64,000 bases of DNA from contig NZ_FQYO01000001.1 of NCBI RefSeq assembly GCF_900141735.1, positions 1-64,000 of the forward strand. Direction: 5' to 3'. Numbering within the stretch: the first letter of the stretch is position 1; the number at the start of each line of letters is the position of its first letter. The translations under genes and the position numbers were made by a program. Under the pieces are notes generated by a model that worked only from the letters and a program-made list of their open reading frames with translations, did no database searches and was not told the origin of the DNA. This DNA is from Wenxinia saemankumensis (lineage in GTDB: Bacteria; Pseudomonadota; Alphaproteobacteria; Rhodobacterales; Rhodobacteraceae). Shown here piece after piece: positions 34,378 to 42,383 of the stretch.

Positions 34378-34614
34378 CCGACCGTCCGAACATCCTCGTC
34401 CTGTGCACCGACCGGCAGCGGTGGGACACGCTCGGCGCGACCGGCAACACCTCCGTCCGCACGCCCGACATGGATGCGATCTATGAGGGGGGGTGGGGGT
34501 GGACCACGCCTTCTGCCAGAGCCCGGTCCGCACGCCCTCCCGCGCCAGTTTCATGACCGGCCGCGATCCGCGCACGACAGGCGTCTATCAGAATGGCCCC
34601 TCTTCTCCGGGGCG
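34374..34614 (+). pseudogene. Type I sulfatase remnant with catalytic Cys changed to Arg
   Basis: Starts MTDRPNILVLCTDRQRWDT, GATGNTSVRTPDMDAI, the standard sulfatase N-terminus with the metal-binding Asp. A G-rich stretch near 34487-34500 shifts the frame, after which DHAFCQSPVRTPSRASFMTG and DPRTTGVYQNG follow. The formylglycine motif should be CTPSR; here codon 34529-34531 is CGC (Arg). The rest of the gene (several hundred residues) is missing. Thus truncation, frameshift and active-site loss all coincide. Confidence 0.9.
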
Positions 34615-34840
34615 AGGAGACGCAGCCGCGACCTTCGGCCGAGAGAGGTTCATCTTCCGGCGATCAGGCCATGGCAGACCCGCCGGAGCCGACGAACAGG
34701 AGAAGCAGCCTTTTCCCCCGCGGCAGTCACGAATGTCGGGCCCCTCTCCCAGCACCCGTTCCCGCCGTCTGCGCCCGATGGTCCCGCAGGCGACGCGCAG
34801 AGGCCTGCCCGCGAAGCAGACCGCACCTCCCGAGCCCGGG
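34615..34840. other. Non-coding remnant DNA after the sulfatase pseudogene
   Basis: About 225 bp between the sulfatase remnant and the 3' end of the antiporter gene. No recognisable coding segment or clear terminator; probably a deletion junction. Confidence 0.4.
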
Positions 34841-35875
34841 CTAGCGCAGCGTGTACAGCACGCCCAGGCCGCCCAGATAGACGACCGCGACGATGACCGA
34901 GTCGAGGCCGATCTTCGCGACCGTCGGGTCCCGCCGTTCGATCAGGCCGACGAGATAGAGGGCCGTGACGAGGGTTCCGAGCGTGGCGGCGAGGATCGAG
35001 AAGCTGTCCAGTTCGGACAGGATGGGCGGGCCGGCATAGAAGAGGTCGAGGACGAAGATCAGGGCGATGTCGAACAGGTTCGTGCCGAAGATGTCGCTGA
35101 CCGCCATCACGTAGCGGCCCCGCTTCATCGCGGCGAGCACGGTCGAGACTTCGGGCAGGGAGGTCGCGATGGCCACGAAGACCGCGCCGAAGAAGCTGGC
35201 GCCGAGGCCGGTCTGCTCCGCCAGGGCCTCGCCCGTGGACGAAAGCGCCACACCCGCCACGAGGATCACGCCCGCGACGGCGGCCGTGCGCAGCCAGAGG
35301 GCGCGATCGGAGAGGGACAGCGCCTCCGTCTCGCCCACCTGCTCGCCCGGGGGCTGGCCGACCACCTTCCAGTCCAGTGATCCCTGTGCCTGCGTCACGA
35401 GGCGCAGCGAGTAGAGGAATGTCACGAAGACGATCCACGTCCAGACACCGGCGCCGAGGAAGGCGATGTCGCCCGATGCGATGCCGGCGATGATCAGGCA
35501 CATCAGCACGACGCCTAGCGCCCCCTGCAGAAGCACGACCGGGTCGGGCACCGCGGTGGTCAAGGCGCCGCGCCTGTGCACGGCGTCCGCGACGGCGAGA
35601 ATGGCGACCTGCATCGTGAACCCGCCGAGCAGGTTGTTCGCCGCGAGCGCGGCATTGCCGGTTATCGCGGCGCTGCCGGCAACGGCGATCTCGGGAAGCG
35701 ACGTCGCCCCGCCGAGCAGCAGGACGCCCAGCGTCGCCTCCCCGATGCCGGTGCGCCGCGCGATCGCGTCGGCATAGGCCGAGAGCCGTGTGCCCGCCCC
35801 CCAGACGAAGACGGCCGCGACGAGAAAGATCGCGATGTTGAGCGCGAGCGGCAGGCCCTCGAACAGCCCGCTCAC
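34841..35875 (-). CDS. CaCA-family cation/proton or sodium/calcium antiporter
   Basis: 344 residues from GTG 35875, overlapping the upstream stop by GTGA. Two inverted alpha-repeats, LGGATSLPEIAVAGSAAITGN and AIATSLPEVSTVLAAM followed by SDIFGTNLFDI, carry the acidic ion-binding residues of Ca2+/cation antiporters. About ten membrane helices. Co-translated with the large epimerase-VKOR fusion upstream; an EF-hand protein gene lies beyond that, so a calcium link is possible. Confidence 0.85.
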   Translation of the reverse strand: MSGLFEGLPLALNIAIFLVAAVFVWGAGTRLSAYADAIARRTGIGEATLGVLLLGGATSLPEIAVAGSAAITGNAALAANNLLGGFTMQVAILAVADAVHRRGALTTAVPDPVVLLQGALGVVLMCLIIAGIASGDIAFLGAGVWTWIVFVTFLYSLRLVTQAQGSLDWKVVGQPPGEQVGETEALSLSDRALWLRTAAVAGVILVAGVALSSTGEALAEQTGLGASFFGAVFVAIATSLPEVSTVLAAMKRGRYVMAVSDIFGTNLFDIALIFVLDLFYAGPPILSELDSFSILAATLGTLVTALYLVGLIERRDPTVAKIGLDSVIVAVVYLGGLGVLYTLR

Positions 35876-38358
35876 ACCACGACCCGCGACCAGCTGCCGT
35901 AGCGATGCCGGACGGGCCCGCGGGGGATCGACACGGCGATCAGCGCGAGACCGGCGGCGATGTCCGCACCGGCCTGGAGCCACGTCGCCTCCGAGACCAG
36001 CGCCGCGATGGCAAGTCCGGCGCCGAGGCACATGTTGAGGAACCGGGCCGCGCGGGCGGCCTCTGCCATCGCGGTGACGGCGATGGTGACGGCGAGCGCG
36101 CCGACGAGGTGGTCGATATTCGCCAGCGTTCCCTCGGTGCCGAGGGTCAGCCGGGTGAACATCAGCCACAGGCCGATCGCGGCGGCGGCGAGAGTGCTCC
36201 AGTGCGGGACCACGCCGCCTCCCAGCATGTCGCGGATGACGGCCAGGGGGGGCTGCTCGAAGCTCTCGTCGGTGCGGTCGTCCTGCCCCTCGTCGGTATC
36301 GCCGGTCAGGAAGACGCGCAGGATGGGCGCACCCGCCCGCTTGCGGCGGCGCAGGAACTGGCAGGTCGCGATGAGCTCGTCGATCGAATAGGGGATCTGG
36401 ATCAGCATCGCGGCCGCCGTGATCAGGCACAGCGTGCACCACGTCCCGATGACGATGGGCTGGATGATGATGAAGGTGATCGACACCACGCCCAGCGGCA
36501 CGATCATGATCCCGAAGATCATCACCAGCCAGGGCATCGTCCGCCAGCGGCGGGCCGAACCGATCAGGCCGATCAGGATCTCCAGCAGGTAGGTCAGCGC
36601 GCCGAGACCCGCATCGGGGATCGGCCAGGCCTCGGACACGTCGGAGGTGATGATCTCCTCCGTTCCGTTCTGCGGATTTGCCGGATCGCCGGCGAAGAAC
36701 GGCTCCCAGACGGCGCCGATATGGCCCAGCTGGTAGGAGGTGAGGTAGAGCGACACGAAGAGACCGATGAAGGCGAGGCCGATGATCGGCAGGCGCTGCG
36801 TCCAGTCCGACGGGGAATAGTCCCAACCGGGCGGGATCGTCGGTCCCGTCGTCGCCGCCATCGTCCCGATGCCGGGGGCGGGACGCACGCATCCCGCGAA
36901 GCCGAAGACCAGCGCGCCGACGAGGGTGCAGTTGAGGTAGGCGACGGATTGCTCCGTCCAGAGGATGAGCGGGGCGGCCATCAGCACCGCGCCGACCGCA
37001 GTCACCGCCCAGCGGATGAGGGCCAGGCGCCAGCTGAGCGCTAGGAAGCTGCCGCCCATGACCAGGATCCCCGCAATGACGCTGGCGAGGATCATGCCGA
37101 TCCCCTGGTAGCCCAGGATCGGGGGACACGCGATCAGCCAGGCGCCGAGGCCGAGGTTCAGGAACTGCGCCCAGACGCTCGCGCCATGGGCGCGGCGGCG
37201 CTCGTCCTCGTGCCGTTCGCGCAGGGCGTCGGGATCGGTCGCGCCCCGGCTCTCGGCGGCCTGCAGCCAATGGGGCTTCGTCAGCCTGTTCGCCTCGTAC
37301 CAGGCCGCCGGATCGTCCTTCAGCCGGCGCACCATCTCCGGCAGGGTCTCGCGGAGGCTGTGTTTCGGCTCCCAGCCCAGCAGCGAGCGGGCGCGGCCGA
37401 TGTCGAGCGCGTAGTGATCGTCCGACATGTCGATCATGAAGGGCTTGATGAACGGTGCCTCGCCCTGGTCGAAATCGTCCGGCACCAGGGGTTCCGCCTT
37501 CGTCTGCACCCAGGCGCCGGCGGCGGCGATCGGCTTGGGAACGACCAGGGTGGACCAGTCCTCCGAGCCGTGGATCTCGCGGCCGAGGATGCGCTGGAGC
37601 TCGGCGTAGGGAACCGCGTCCTCCTCGCCGATCAGGATCACCGCTTCCTCGGGCAGATCCGCCCGCCGGTCCACGGCCCGGACGAAGGCATCGACCATGT
37701 CGTCCCGGTGCAGGAAGCTCTGCCCTGTCTCGAGGCTGCCGGAATAGGCGTGGGACTTCGGATCGCGCTCGTAGACCCGGCGGATTTGCTCGGACAGGGT
37801 CGGCACCGCCGTCATCTCGTCGTAGAGCCCGGCGAGATGCAGCAGTACGACCGGCATGTCGCCCCGCGTCTGCCGGATCACCTCCTCCGCGCGCGCCTTC
37901 GACTGCGGATAGGCCCAGCCGGGGTCGATCTCGGTCGCTTCGGTGATCGGCAGGCCGGGGCTGCCGGCGCGGTGCACCAGCATCGTGCCGGAATAGACGA
38001 ACTGCTCGACCTCCAGCCCCTTCAGCGCCTCGATGAGGTTGCGCGTACCCTCGACGTTGACCTCGTCGTAGAGCGGGCTCTCCTCCCCGCTGAAGTCGAA
38101 ATAGGCGGCGAGGTGGATCACCGCGGCGATGCGCGTCCCCTTGCCCTGCGCGACCTTCTCCATCGCGTCGCGGACGGACGCCGGATCGGCGAGGTCGCAG
38201 ACGAGGGACTCGCCGGATCCGTCCCGGTCGAGCCCGACGACCGTGTAGCGCTCGGAAAGCCGCGCCTTGAGGGCGGAGCCGACATTTCCCTCGGCGCCGG
38301 TCATCAGGATGATTTGCTCGCTCCGGTCGGAGGGCGGGGCATCGCTGTCATGTATCAT
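35872..38358 (-). CDS. Fusion: NAD-dependent epimerase + SPW repeat + VKOR-like + SPW repeat membrane protein
   Basis: 828 residues from ATG 38358. Residues about 15-330 are an extended SDR/NAD-dependent epimerase (MTGAEGNVGSALKARL; active-site-like AYPQSKARAEEVI). Residues about 400-500 hold SPW-type membrane segments (FLNLGLGAWLIACPPILGY). Residues about 515-670 resemble vitamin K epoxide reductase, with a membrane CxxC, GTWCTLCLITAAA; the loop cysteines that usually shuttle electrons are absent. A second SPW-like region (HWSTLAAAAIGLWLMFTRLTLG) ends the protein. Roles of the parts together are unknown; membrane-linked redox or quinone chemistry is a guess. Confidence 0.75.
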   Translation of the reverse strand: MIHDSDAPPSDRSEQIILMTGAEGNVGSALKARLSERYTVVGLDRDGSGESLVCDLADPASVRDAMEKVAQGKGTRIAAVIHLAAYFDFSGEESPLYDEVNVEGTRNLIEALKGLEVEQFVYSGTMLVHRAGSPGLPITEATEIDPGWAYPQSKARAEEVIRQTRGDMPVVLLHLAGLYDEMTAVPTLSEQIRRVYERDPKSHAYSGSLETGQSFLHRDDMVDAFVRAVDRRADLPEEAVILIGEEDAVPYAELQRILGREIHGSEDWSTLVVPKPIAAAGAWVQTKAEPLVPDDFDQGEAPFIKPFMIDMSDDHYALDIGRARSLLGWEPKHSLRETLPEMVRRLKDDPAAWYEANRLTKPHWLQAAESRGATDPDALRERHEDERRRAHGASVWAQFLNLGLGAWLIACPPILGYQGIGMILASVIAGILVMGGSFLALSWRLALIRWAVTAVGAVLMAAPLILWTEQSVAYLNCTLVGALVFGFAGCVRPAPGIGTMAATTGPTIPPGWDYSPSDWTQRLPIIGLAFIGLFVSLYLTSYQLGHIGAVWEPFFAGDPANPQNGTEEIITSDVSEAWPIPDAGLGALTYLLEILIGLIGSARRWRTMPWLVMIFGIMIVPLGVVSITFIIIQPIVIGTWCTLCLITAAAMLIQIPYSIDELIATCQFLRRRKRAGAPILRVFLTGDTDEGQDDRTDESFEQPPLAVIRDMLGGGVVPHWSTLAAAAIGLWLMFTRLTLGTEGTLANIDHLVGALAVTIAVTAMAEAARAARFLNMCLGAGLAIAALVSEATWLQAGADIAAGLALIAVSIPRGPVRHRYGSWSRVVV

Positions 38359-38914
38359 CGGAAAGGCAAGGCGCGACGGCGGCGCTTGTTCCGTCGCGCG
38401 CCCGTAAGGGCTCCCCTGCGAGGCGCCGGACGGCCCGGCGGGCAGGTCGTCGGCAAGGCCTGGCCCCTGTCGTGCCGCAGGAGATCGGAACAAGGCCGGA
38501 TCGGCTGGTCCGACCGTCCGGGCGCGTCCGCGATCCGGTCCCTCAAGACGGCCGGGCGGTCTCACGCGGTGCAATCGGCCCCGTGGATGAGTTCCCGGCC
38601 GCGCGGCACCCGGGCATCGTCCACCGACGCGCGGGCGGGCACGGCCGGATCGCGGGTTTGGGCGGTGACGAGGTCCGGGATCTGGACTCCTGCGCGGACG
38701 TTCCGCCGGGCAAGGGGGGCGATCCCGGCGATCGGGCCGCGAGGCCCGCTTCCGGCCATGCGCCGCCGACGCCGGATACCTGACAGGGTCCGGCGCGGTG
38801 CGAGGTCGTGGCCGGGTCGGGGGCTGGGCGCGACGGATCCGCTTCGCCGGAGCTGCGGGAACATTCGGGGCACGGCGCGGTTTTCGGGACCTCGATCCAG
38901 AGAGGAGACCCGGA
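38359..38914. other. Intergenic region between the fusion gene and the EF-hand gene
   Basis: About 556 bp, divergent upstream region of both genes. No convincing gene is seen. It contains a possible sigma-EcfG-type promoter close to the EF-hand gene (listed separately). Confidence 0.4.
38858..38882 (+). promoter_or_regulatory. Possible EcfG (general stress) promoter
   Basis: GGAAC (38858-38862), a 16 bp spacer and GGTT (38879-38882), close to the alphaproteobacterial EcfG consensus GGAAC-N16/17-CGTT, 32 bp upstream of the EF-hand gene start. One mismatch in the -10; single weak site. Confidence 0.3.
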
Positions 38915-39445
38915 ATGACCACGCTCATCAGATGCGCGCTCTGCGCGACCTTCGCCTTCGCCTCGCCGCTGCTGGCGCAGACCACGACCGACTGGGACAC
39001 CGATGCCGACGGCAGCCTCAGCCGGGACGAATGGAACACCGGTATCGACCAGTCGACCGCGTTCACCGACTGGGATGCCGACAGCAGCGGCATGATCGAG
39101 AGCGCCGAATATGCCGGCGGATCGTTCGACCGCTTCGACATGGACGGCGACGGCACCCTGACAACGACCGAGTGGGACGACGGCATCGACCGTGCCTTCG
39201 GCGAGCAGGGCGCGGACCTCGACTACGCGACCTGGGACGCCAACAGCGACGGCACGCTCGACCGCGATGAATTCACCGCGGGCTACGAGTCCCAGGGCAT
39301 GTTCGACACCATGCGGACGGACGCCCAGTTCGACACCACCATGACGGGACTGTCGCAGGACGAGTTCAATACGAGCATGTTCGACGCCATGGATGCGAAC
39401 GACGACGACATGCTCTCGCAGGACGAGAACACCTGGATGGACTAG
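38915..39445 (+). CDS. Exported EF-hand calcium-binding protein
   Basis: 176 residues from ATG 38915 (AGAGGAGACC upstream). Signal peptide MTTLIRCALCATFAFASPLLAQ. At least four EF-hand loops: DTDADGSLSRDE, DADSSGMIESAE, DMDGDGTLTTTE and DANSDGTLDRDE, and a fifth less regular DANDDDMLSQDE. Very acidic, periplasmic calcium buffer or sensor. Followed by a strong hairpin terminator. Confidence 0.85.
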   Translation: MTTLIRCALCATFAFASPLLAQTTTDWDTDADGSLSRDEWNTGIDQSTAFTDWDADSSGMIESAEYAGGSFDRFDMDGDGTLTTTEWDDGIDRAFGEQGADLDYATWDANSDGTLDRDEFTAGYESQGMFDTMRTDAQFDTTMTGLSQDEFNTSMFDAMDANDDDMLSQDENTWMD

Positions 39446-39480
39446 GCCGCCGGCAACGGACCCTGTCCCGACAATGCACC

Positions 39481-39502
39481 GGGCCGCTGGAGACAGCGGC
39501 CC
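39481..39502 (+). terminator. Hairpin terminator after the EF-hand gene
   Basis: GGGCCGCTG-GAGA-CAGCGGCCC: perfect 9 bp stem with a tetraloop, 35 bp after the stop codon, followed by GGTTCC. Confidence 0.7.
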
Positions 39503-40004
39503 GGTTCCTGCATGGGCGGCGGCATCTGCCGGTTCCCCGCCGGTCGCGGCAACGATGCGCGGCACGTCGTTCGCGGGCCCCGGCAGGAGACATGCGGCAG
39601 AGCGGGCGCCCCGGCCCCCGGCACAGCGGGCGCCCCAACCCCCGGCACCGGGTCGCCCCGGCCCCCGGCACGTGGGCGAAGACGTCCGGTCGCGACAACC
39701 TCGTCCTCGAACCGAATGGCGGCGCCCGGCGCCGGGGGGCAGGGGGGCGCGGCTCGGCCGCACCCGCGATTGACCCGCGCCGCCCGCCGGCCGCGTCGGG
39801 ATCTCGCCGCGATCGCCGCGCCCCGCGGGGGGGAGGAGCTGCCGGCCCCGGGCCCCGGCACCCATGCCCCGCTCCGCCGGCACTCCGCGGCTCCGGAAAT
39901 CGACGCCGGCGCCGGGATCCCCCCCCCGCGGGCGAGCGCCGTCCGATCGCGCCCCAGCCGAGGCCCGGCCCGCCGATGGGGGGCCGAGCCGCGAGTGCGT
40001 CCCT
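39503..40004. other. Very GC-rich non-coding stretch
   Basis: About 500 bp between the EF-hand terminator and the 3' end of the sugar transferase gene. Low-complexity, C- and G-run rich. It holds a 24 bp tandem repeat (39601-39671) but no gene I can support. Confidence 0.45.
39601..39671. repeat. 24 bp tandem repeat, three units
   Basis: Units at 39601-39624, 39625-39648 and 39649-39671 share the pattern CGGGCGCCCCxxCCCCCGGCAC with two to three differences each. Confidence 0.7.
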
Positions 40005-40745
40005 TCAATAGCTGCCCACCCGGAACAGGACGACGCGGACGGTCCGCGTCAGGATCATGGCATCGGTGGCCAGGCTCATGGTCTCGACATACAGGCGGTC
40101 GAGCCGCACCCGCTCCTGGTAGCTGACATCGTTCCGGCCGCTGACCTGCCAAAGGCCCGTCAGACCCGGCAGGACAGCGCTGTAATGGCCGAATGCGGTG
40201 CCGTAATAGACAGCCTCGTCCTCGACGATGGGGCGTGGGCCGACAAGGCTCATGTCGCCGCGGAGCACGTTCAGCAGTTGCGGCAGCTCGTCGAGGCTCG
40301 ACTTGCGGAGCACCGACCCAATGCCGGTGATGCGGGGATCGCTGCGAAGCTTCCGCGTGGACTCCCATTCGCGCCTGGCGACAGGGTCGTCGTTCAGGTG
40401 GCGGGCGAGGACGTCGTCGCCGTCGAGCACCATGCTGCGGAACTTGATGCAGCGGAACATCCGGCCGTTTCGGCCGAGGCGTGACTGGACGTAGAACGGA
40501 TTGCCGGGGTCGGACAGCATAATCGCCGCGGCGATGATCAGGAAGAGCGGCGCGAGGCCGATCAGTCCGAGGAAGGCGCCGGCCCGGTCGATCACCGGTT
40601 TCATCCGGTAGCCTCTCCCCCGGGAAAAGGCCTCCGCATCCGCATGTCCGGAATCCTCCTGCGGGGGGCGCGCAGGGGGCGGAGCCGGGCGGGGCCCGTC
40701 GGGGTCCCGATCAACGGCCAGCGCCCAGGGGGCTTCGTCTTGCAT
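40005..40745 (-). CDS. exoY: Undecaprenyl-phosphate sugar phosphotransferase (ExoY type)
   Basis: 246 residues from ATG 40745 with GAGGTG upstream; an internal ATG at 40604, also with GGAGAGG, would drop 47 proline-rich residues and cannot be excluded. One N-terminal membrane helix (AGAFLGLIGLAPLFLIIAAA) precedes the bacterial sugar transferase domain with IKFRSM, RKSSLDELPQLLNVLRGDMS and LVGPRPIVEDE. It starts exopolysaccharide synthesis by loading the first sugar phosphate (galactose in succinoglycan) on the lipid carrier. Divergent from the other EPS genes. Confidence 0.9.
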   Translation of the reverse strand: MQDEAPWALAVDRDPDGPRPAPPPARPPQEDSGHADAEAFSRGRGYRMKPVIDRAGAFLGLIGLAPLFLIIAAAIMLSDPGNPFYVQSRLGRNGRMFRCIKFRSMVLDGDDVLARHLNDDPVARREWESTRKLRSDPRITGIGSVLRKSSLDELPQLLNVLRGDMSLVGPRPIVEDEAVYYGTAFGHYSAVLPGLTGLWQVSGRNDVSYQERVRLDRLYVETMSLATDAMILTRTVRVVLFRVGSY

Positions 40746-41063
40746 CTCTTCACCTCTTCAGGCGACGGGCAGATCACCAGACCGGCCAGCAGGCCGGTCG
40801 CGGAACGCCATCGATTTCGCGCGGCGCGAGCCGGCCTGCCGGCCGCAGGTCACGTCGGCCGCAGGTCTCGTCGGGCGCGGGTCTCGTCAGTCGCAGTTGG
40901 TGCCCCGAACAAGCGCCCTGTGGGATTGTTCCGCGCCTGCCCGGCGGTCGCCCGGGACCACCCGCCGGCCCTCGCATGCGCGCATTGGAACAACCGCAAG
41001 GCCGGTCTGTTCGGAGGCCGGAGCGCGGTCACGACCCGCGCCACGACGTCCGGAAGGAGGCGC
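40746..41063. other. EPS divergent control region
   Basis: 318 bp between exoY and the polymerase gene, without a gene. Contains 16 bp direct repeats (40841-40904), probably regulatory. Confidence 0.5.
40841..40904. repeat. 16 bp direct repeats upstream of the EPS genes
   Basis: GGCCGCAGGTCACGTC (40841), GGCCGCAGGTCTCGTC (40857), GGGCGCGGGTCTCGTC (40873) and a degenerate fourth unit (40889) in exact 16 bp register. Regular spacing in a divergent promoter region suggests an array of binding sites. Confidence 0.7.
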
Positions 41064-42383
41064 ATGGCGAAGGACCTGCAGGAGGGACATGCCCACGGCT
41101 ACGGAATCGCCGCCGTGGCGATCTCCTCCTTTGTCTTCGCCTACTCGATCCGTTTCGGGCCGGTCTCCATCCTGCTCTTCTACGCCCTCTGGCTCGTGCC
41201 GTTCGTCCTGAACCCGCAGATCCTCCTGGTCGGCATCCGGCACGTCGCTCCGCTGCTCGTCCTTCCGGTCCTCGCCGTGCTCTCGATGCTCTGGTCGGAC
41301 GCGCCCGCCCAGACCCTGCGCACCGCCGTCCAATGGGCGACGACCGTCGGGTGCGGACTGATCGCGGCGCGTCTCGTCCCGGTGACGTCGCTCGCGGCGG
41401 GCGGCTGCGTCGGCGGCCTGATGGTTCTCGGCTACTCGGCGTGGATCGGGGACTACGCCTACGACGTGGTCGACGGCACCTACGCGTTCACCGGCGCCTT
41501 CAGGTCCAAGAACCAGGTCGGCTTCTACGCGAGCCTGACGCTTCTGTCCGCGACGGCGGTCCTGGTCCTCTACCGGGCGACCACGGCCTGGCGCGCGATC
41601 GCCCTCGCCGCGCTGATGCTGGCCGTGATATCCCTCGTCGCCTCGCGGTCGGCGACCTCGATCCTGTCGCTCGGCGTGGCGGGCGCCGCGATCCTCCTGA
41701 CGATGGGGCTTTCCGTGCTGCCGGGACGGGTGCGGGGCGCGGCGCTGATCGCGATCGTGGCGGGCGGCGTCGTCTCCGCTCTGGCGGCCCTGCGTCTCGG
41801 CGCGCTCGACGCGACCCTCGCCATCTTCGACAAGGACACGTCCCTGACCGGTCGGACTTATCTCTGGCGCGAGGGGGTGGAGCAGGGGGGCGAGCACCCG
41901 CTCCTCGGCCTCGGCTACGCGGCGTTCTGGCTGCCCGGGCAGCCCCGGGCAGAGCGGCTCTGGGAGGAGTTCTACATTTCCGGCCGGACCGGCTTCCACT
42001 TTCACAACGGCCCGATCGAGGCCTACGTGGCGCTCGGGCTGGTGGGCCTCGTCCTCTTCTGCGCGCTGCTCGCCGCGCTCCTCGCGATGGTGATCAATTC
42101 GGCCTGGACACCGGGGGCCGCCCCGGCGACCTCGGCCCTCTGTGCCGCGCTCGGGATGCTGTTCATCGTGCGGGCGACCGTCGAGGTCGACTTCTTCACG
42201 CCCTACACAATGGGGTCGTTCCTCGTTCCGTTCCTGCTTCTCGCCATGGCCGATCGGCGTTCGGCCCGGCCGCGTTCGGCGCCGGCGGGACGCGGGGATG
42301 CGCCCTTGTGGCATATGGCGGTGCCGGCCCGGAGCGTCCGGATGGAGGCGCCCGATCGGCGCCGCCCGCAGGCCCTGCAATGA
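41064..42383 (+). CDS. exoQ: Wzy/ExoQ-type polysaccharide polymerase (O-antigen ligase family)
   Basis: 439 residues from ATG 41064 (GGAAGGAGG upstream). About ten to twelve membrane helices with a periplasmic loop containing FTGAFRSKNQVGFYASL and SLTGRTYLWREGVEQGGEHPLLGLGYAAFW, then HFHNGPIEAYVALGLVGL, the signature of the Wzy_C/O-antigen ligase family. Joins EPS repeat units in the periplasm. Stop overlaps the ExoP-like start. Confidence 0.85.
   Translation: MAKDLQEGHAHGYGIAAVAISSFVFAYSIRFGPVSILLFYALWLVPFVLNPQILLVGIRHVAPLLVLPVLAVLSMLWSDAPAQTLRTAVQWATTVGCGLIAARLVPVTSLAAGGCVGGLMVLGYSAWIGDYAYDVVDGTYAFTGAFRSKNQVGFYASLTLLSATAVLVLYRATTAWRAIALAALMLAVISLVASRSATSILSLGVAGAAILLTMGLSVLPGRVRGAALIAIVAGGVVSALAALRLGALDATLAIFDKDTSLTGRTYLWREGVEQGGEHPLLGLGYAAFWLPGQPRAERLWEEFYISGRTGFHFHNGPIEAYVALGLVGLVLFCALLAALLAMVINSAWTPGAAPATSALCAALGMLFIVRATVEVDFFTPYTMGSFLVPFLLLAMADRRSARPRSAPAGRGDAPLWHMAVPARSVRMEAPDRRRPQALQ

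Noticed and set aside
39442-40368. Minus-strand open frame through the GC-rich spacer into exoY
   Set aside because: Low-complexity Arg/Pro/Gly product generated by repeats; overlaps the real ExoY frame.
39601-40904. Direct repeats as a possible CRISPR array
   Set aside because: Units are contiguous or in 16-24 bp register with no unique spacers, and no cas gene is present.
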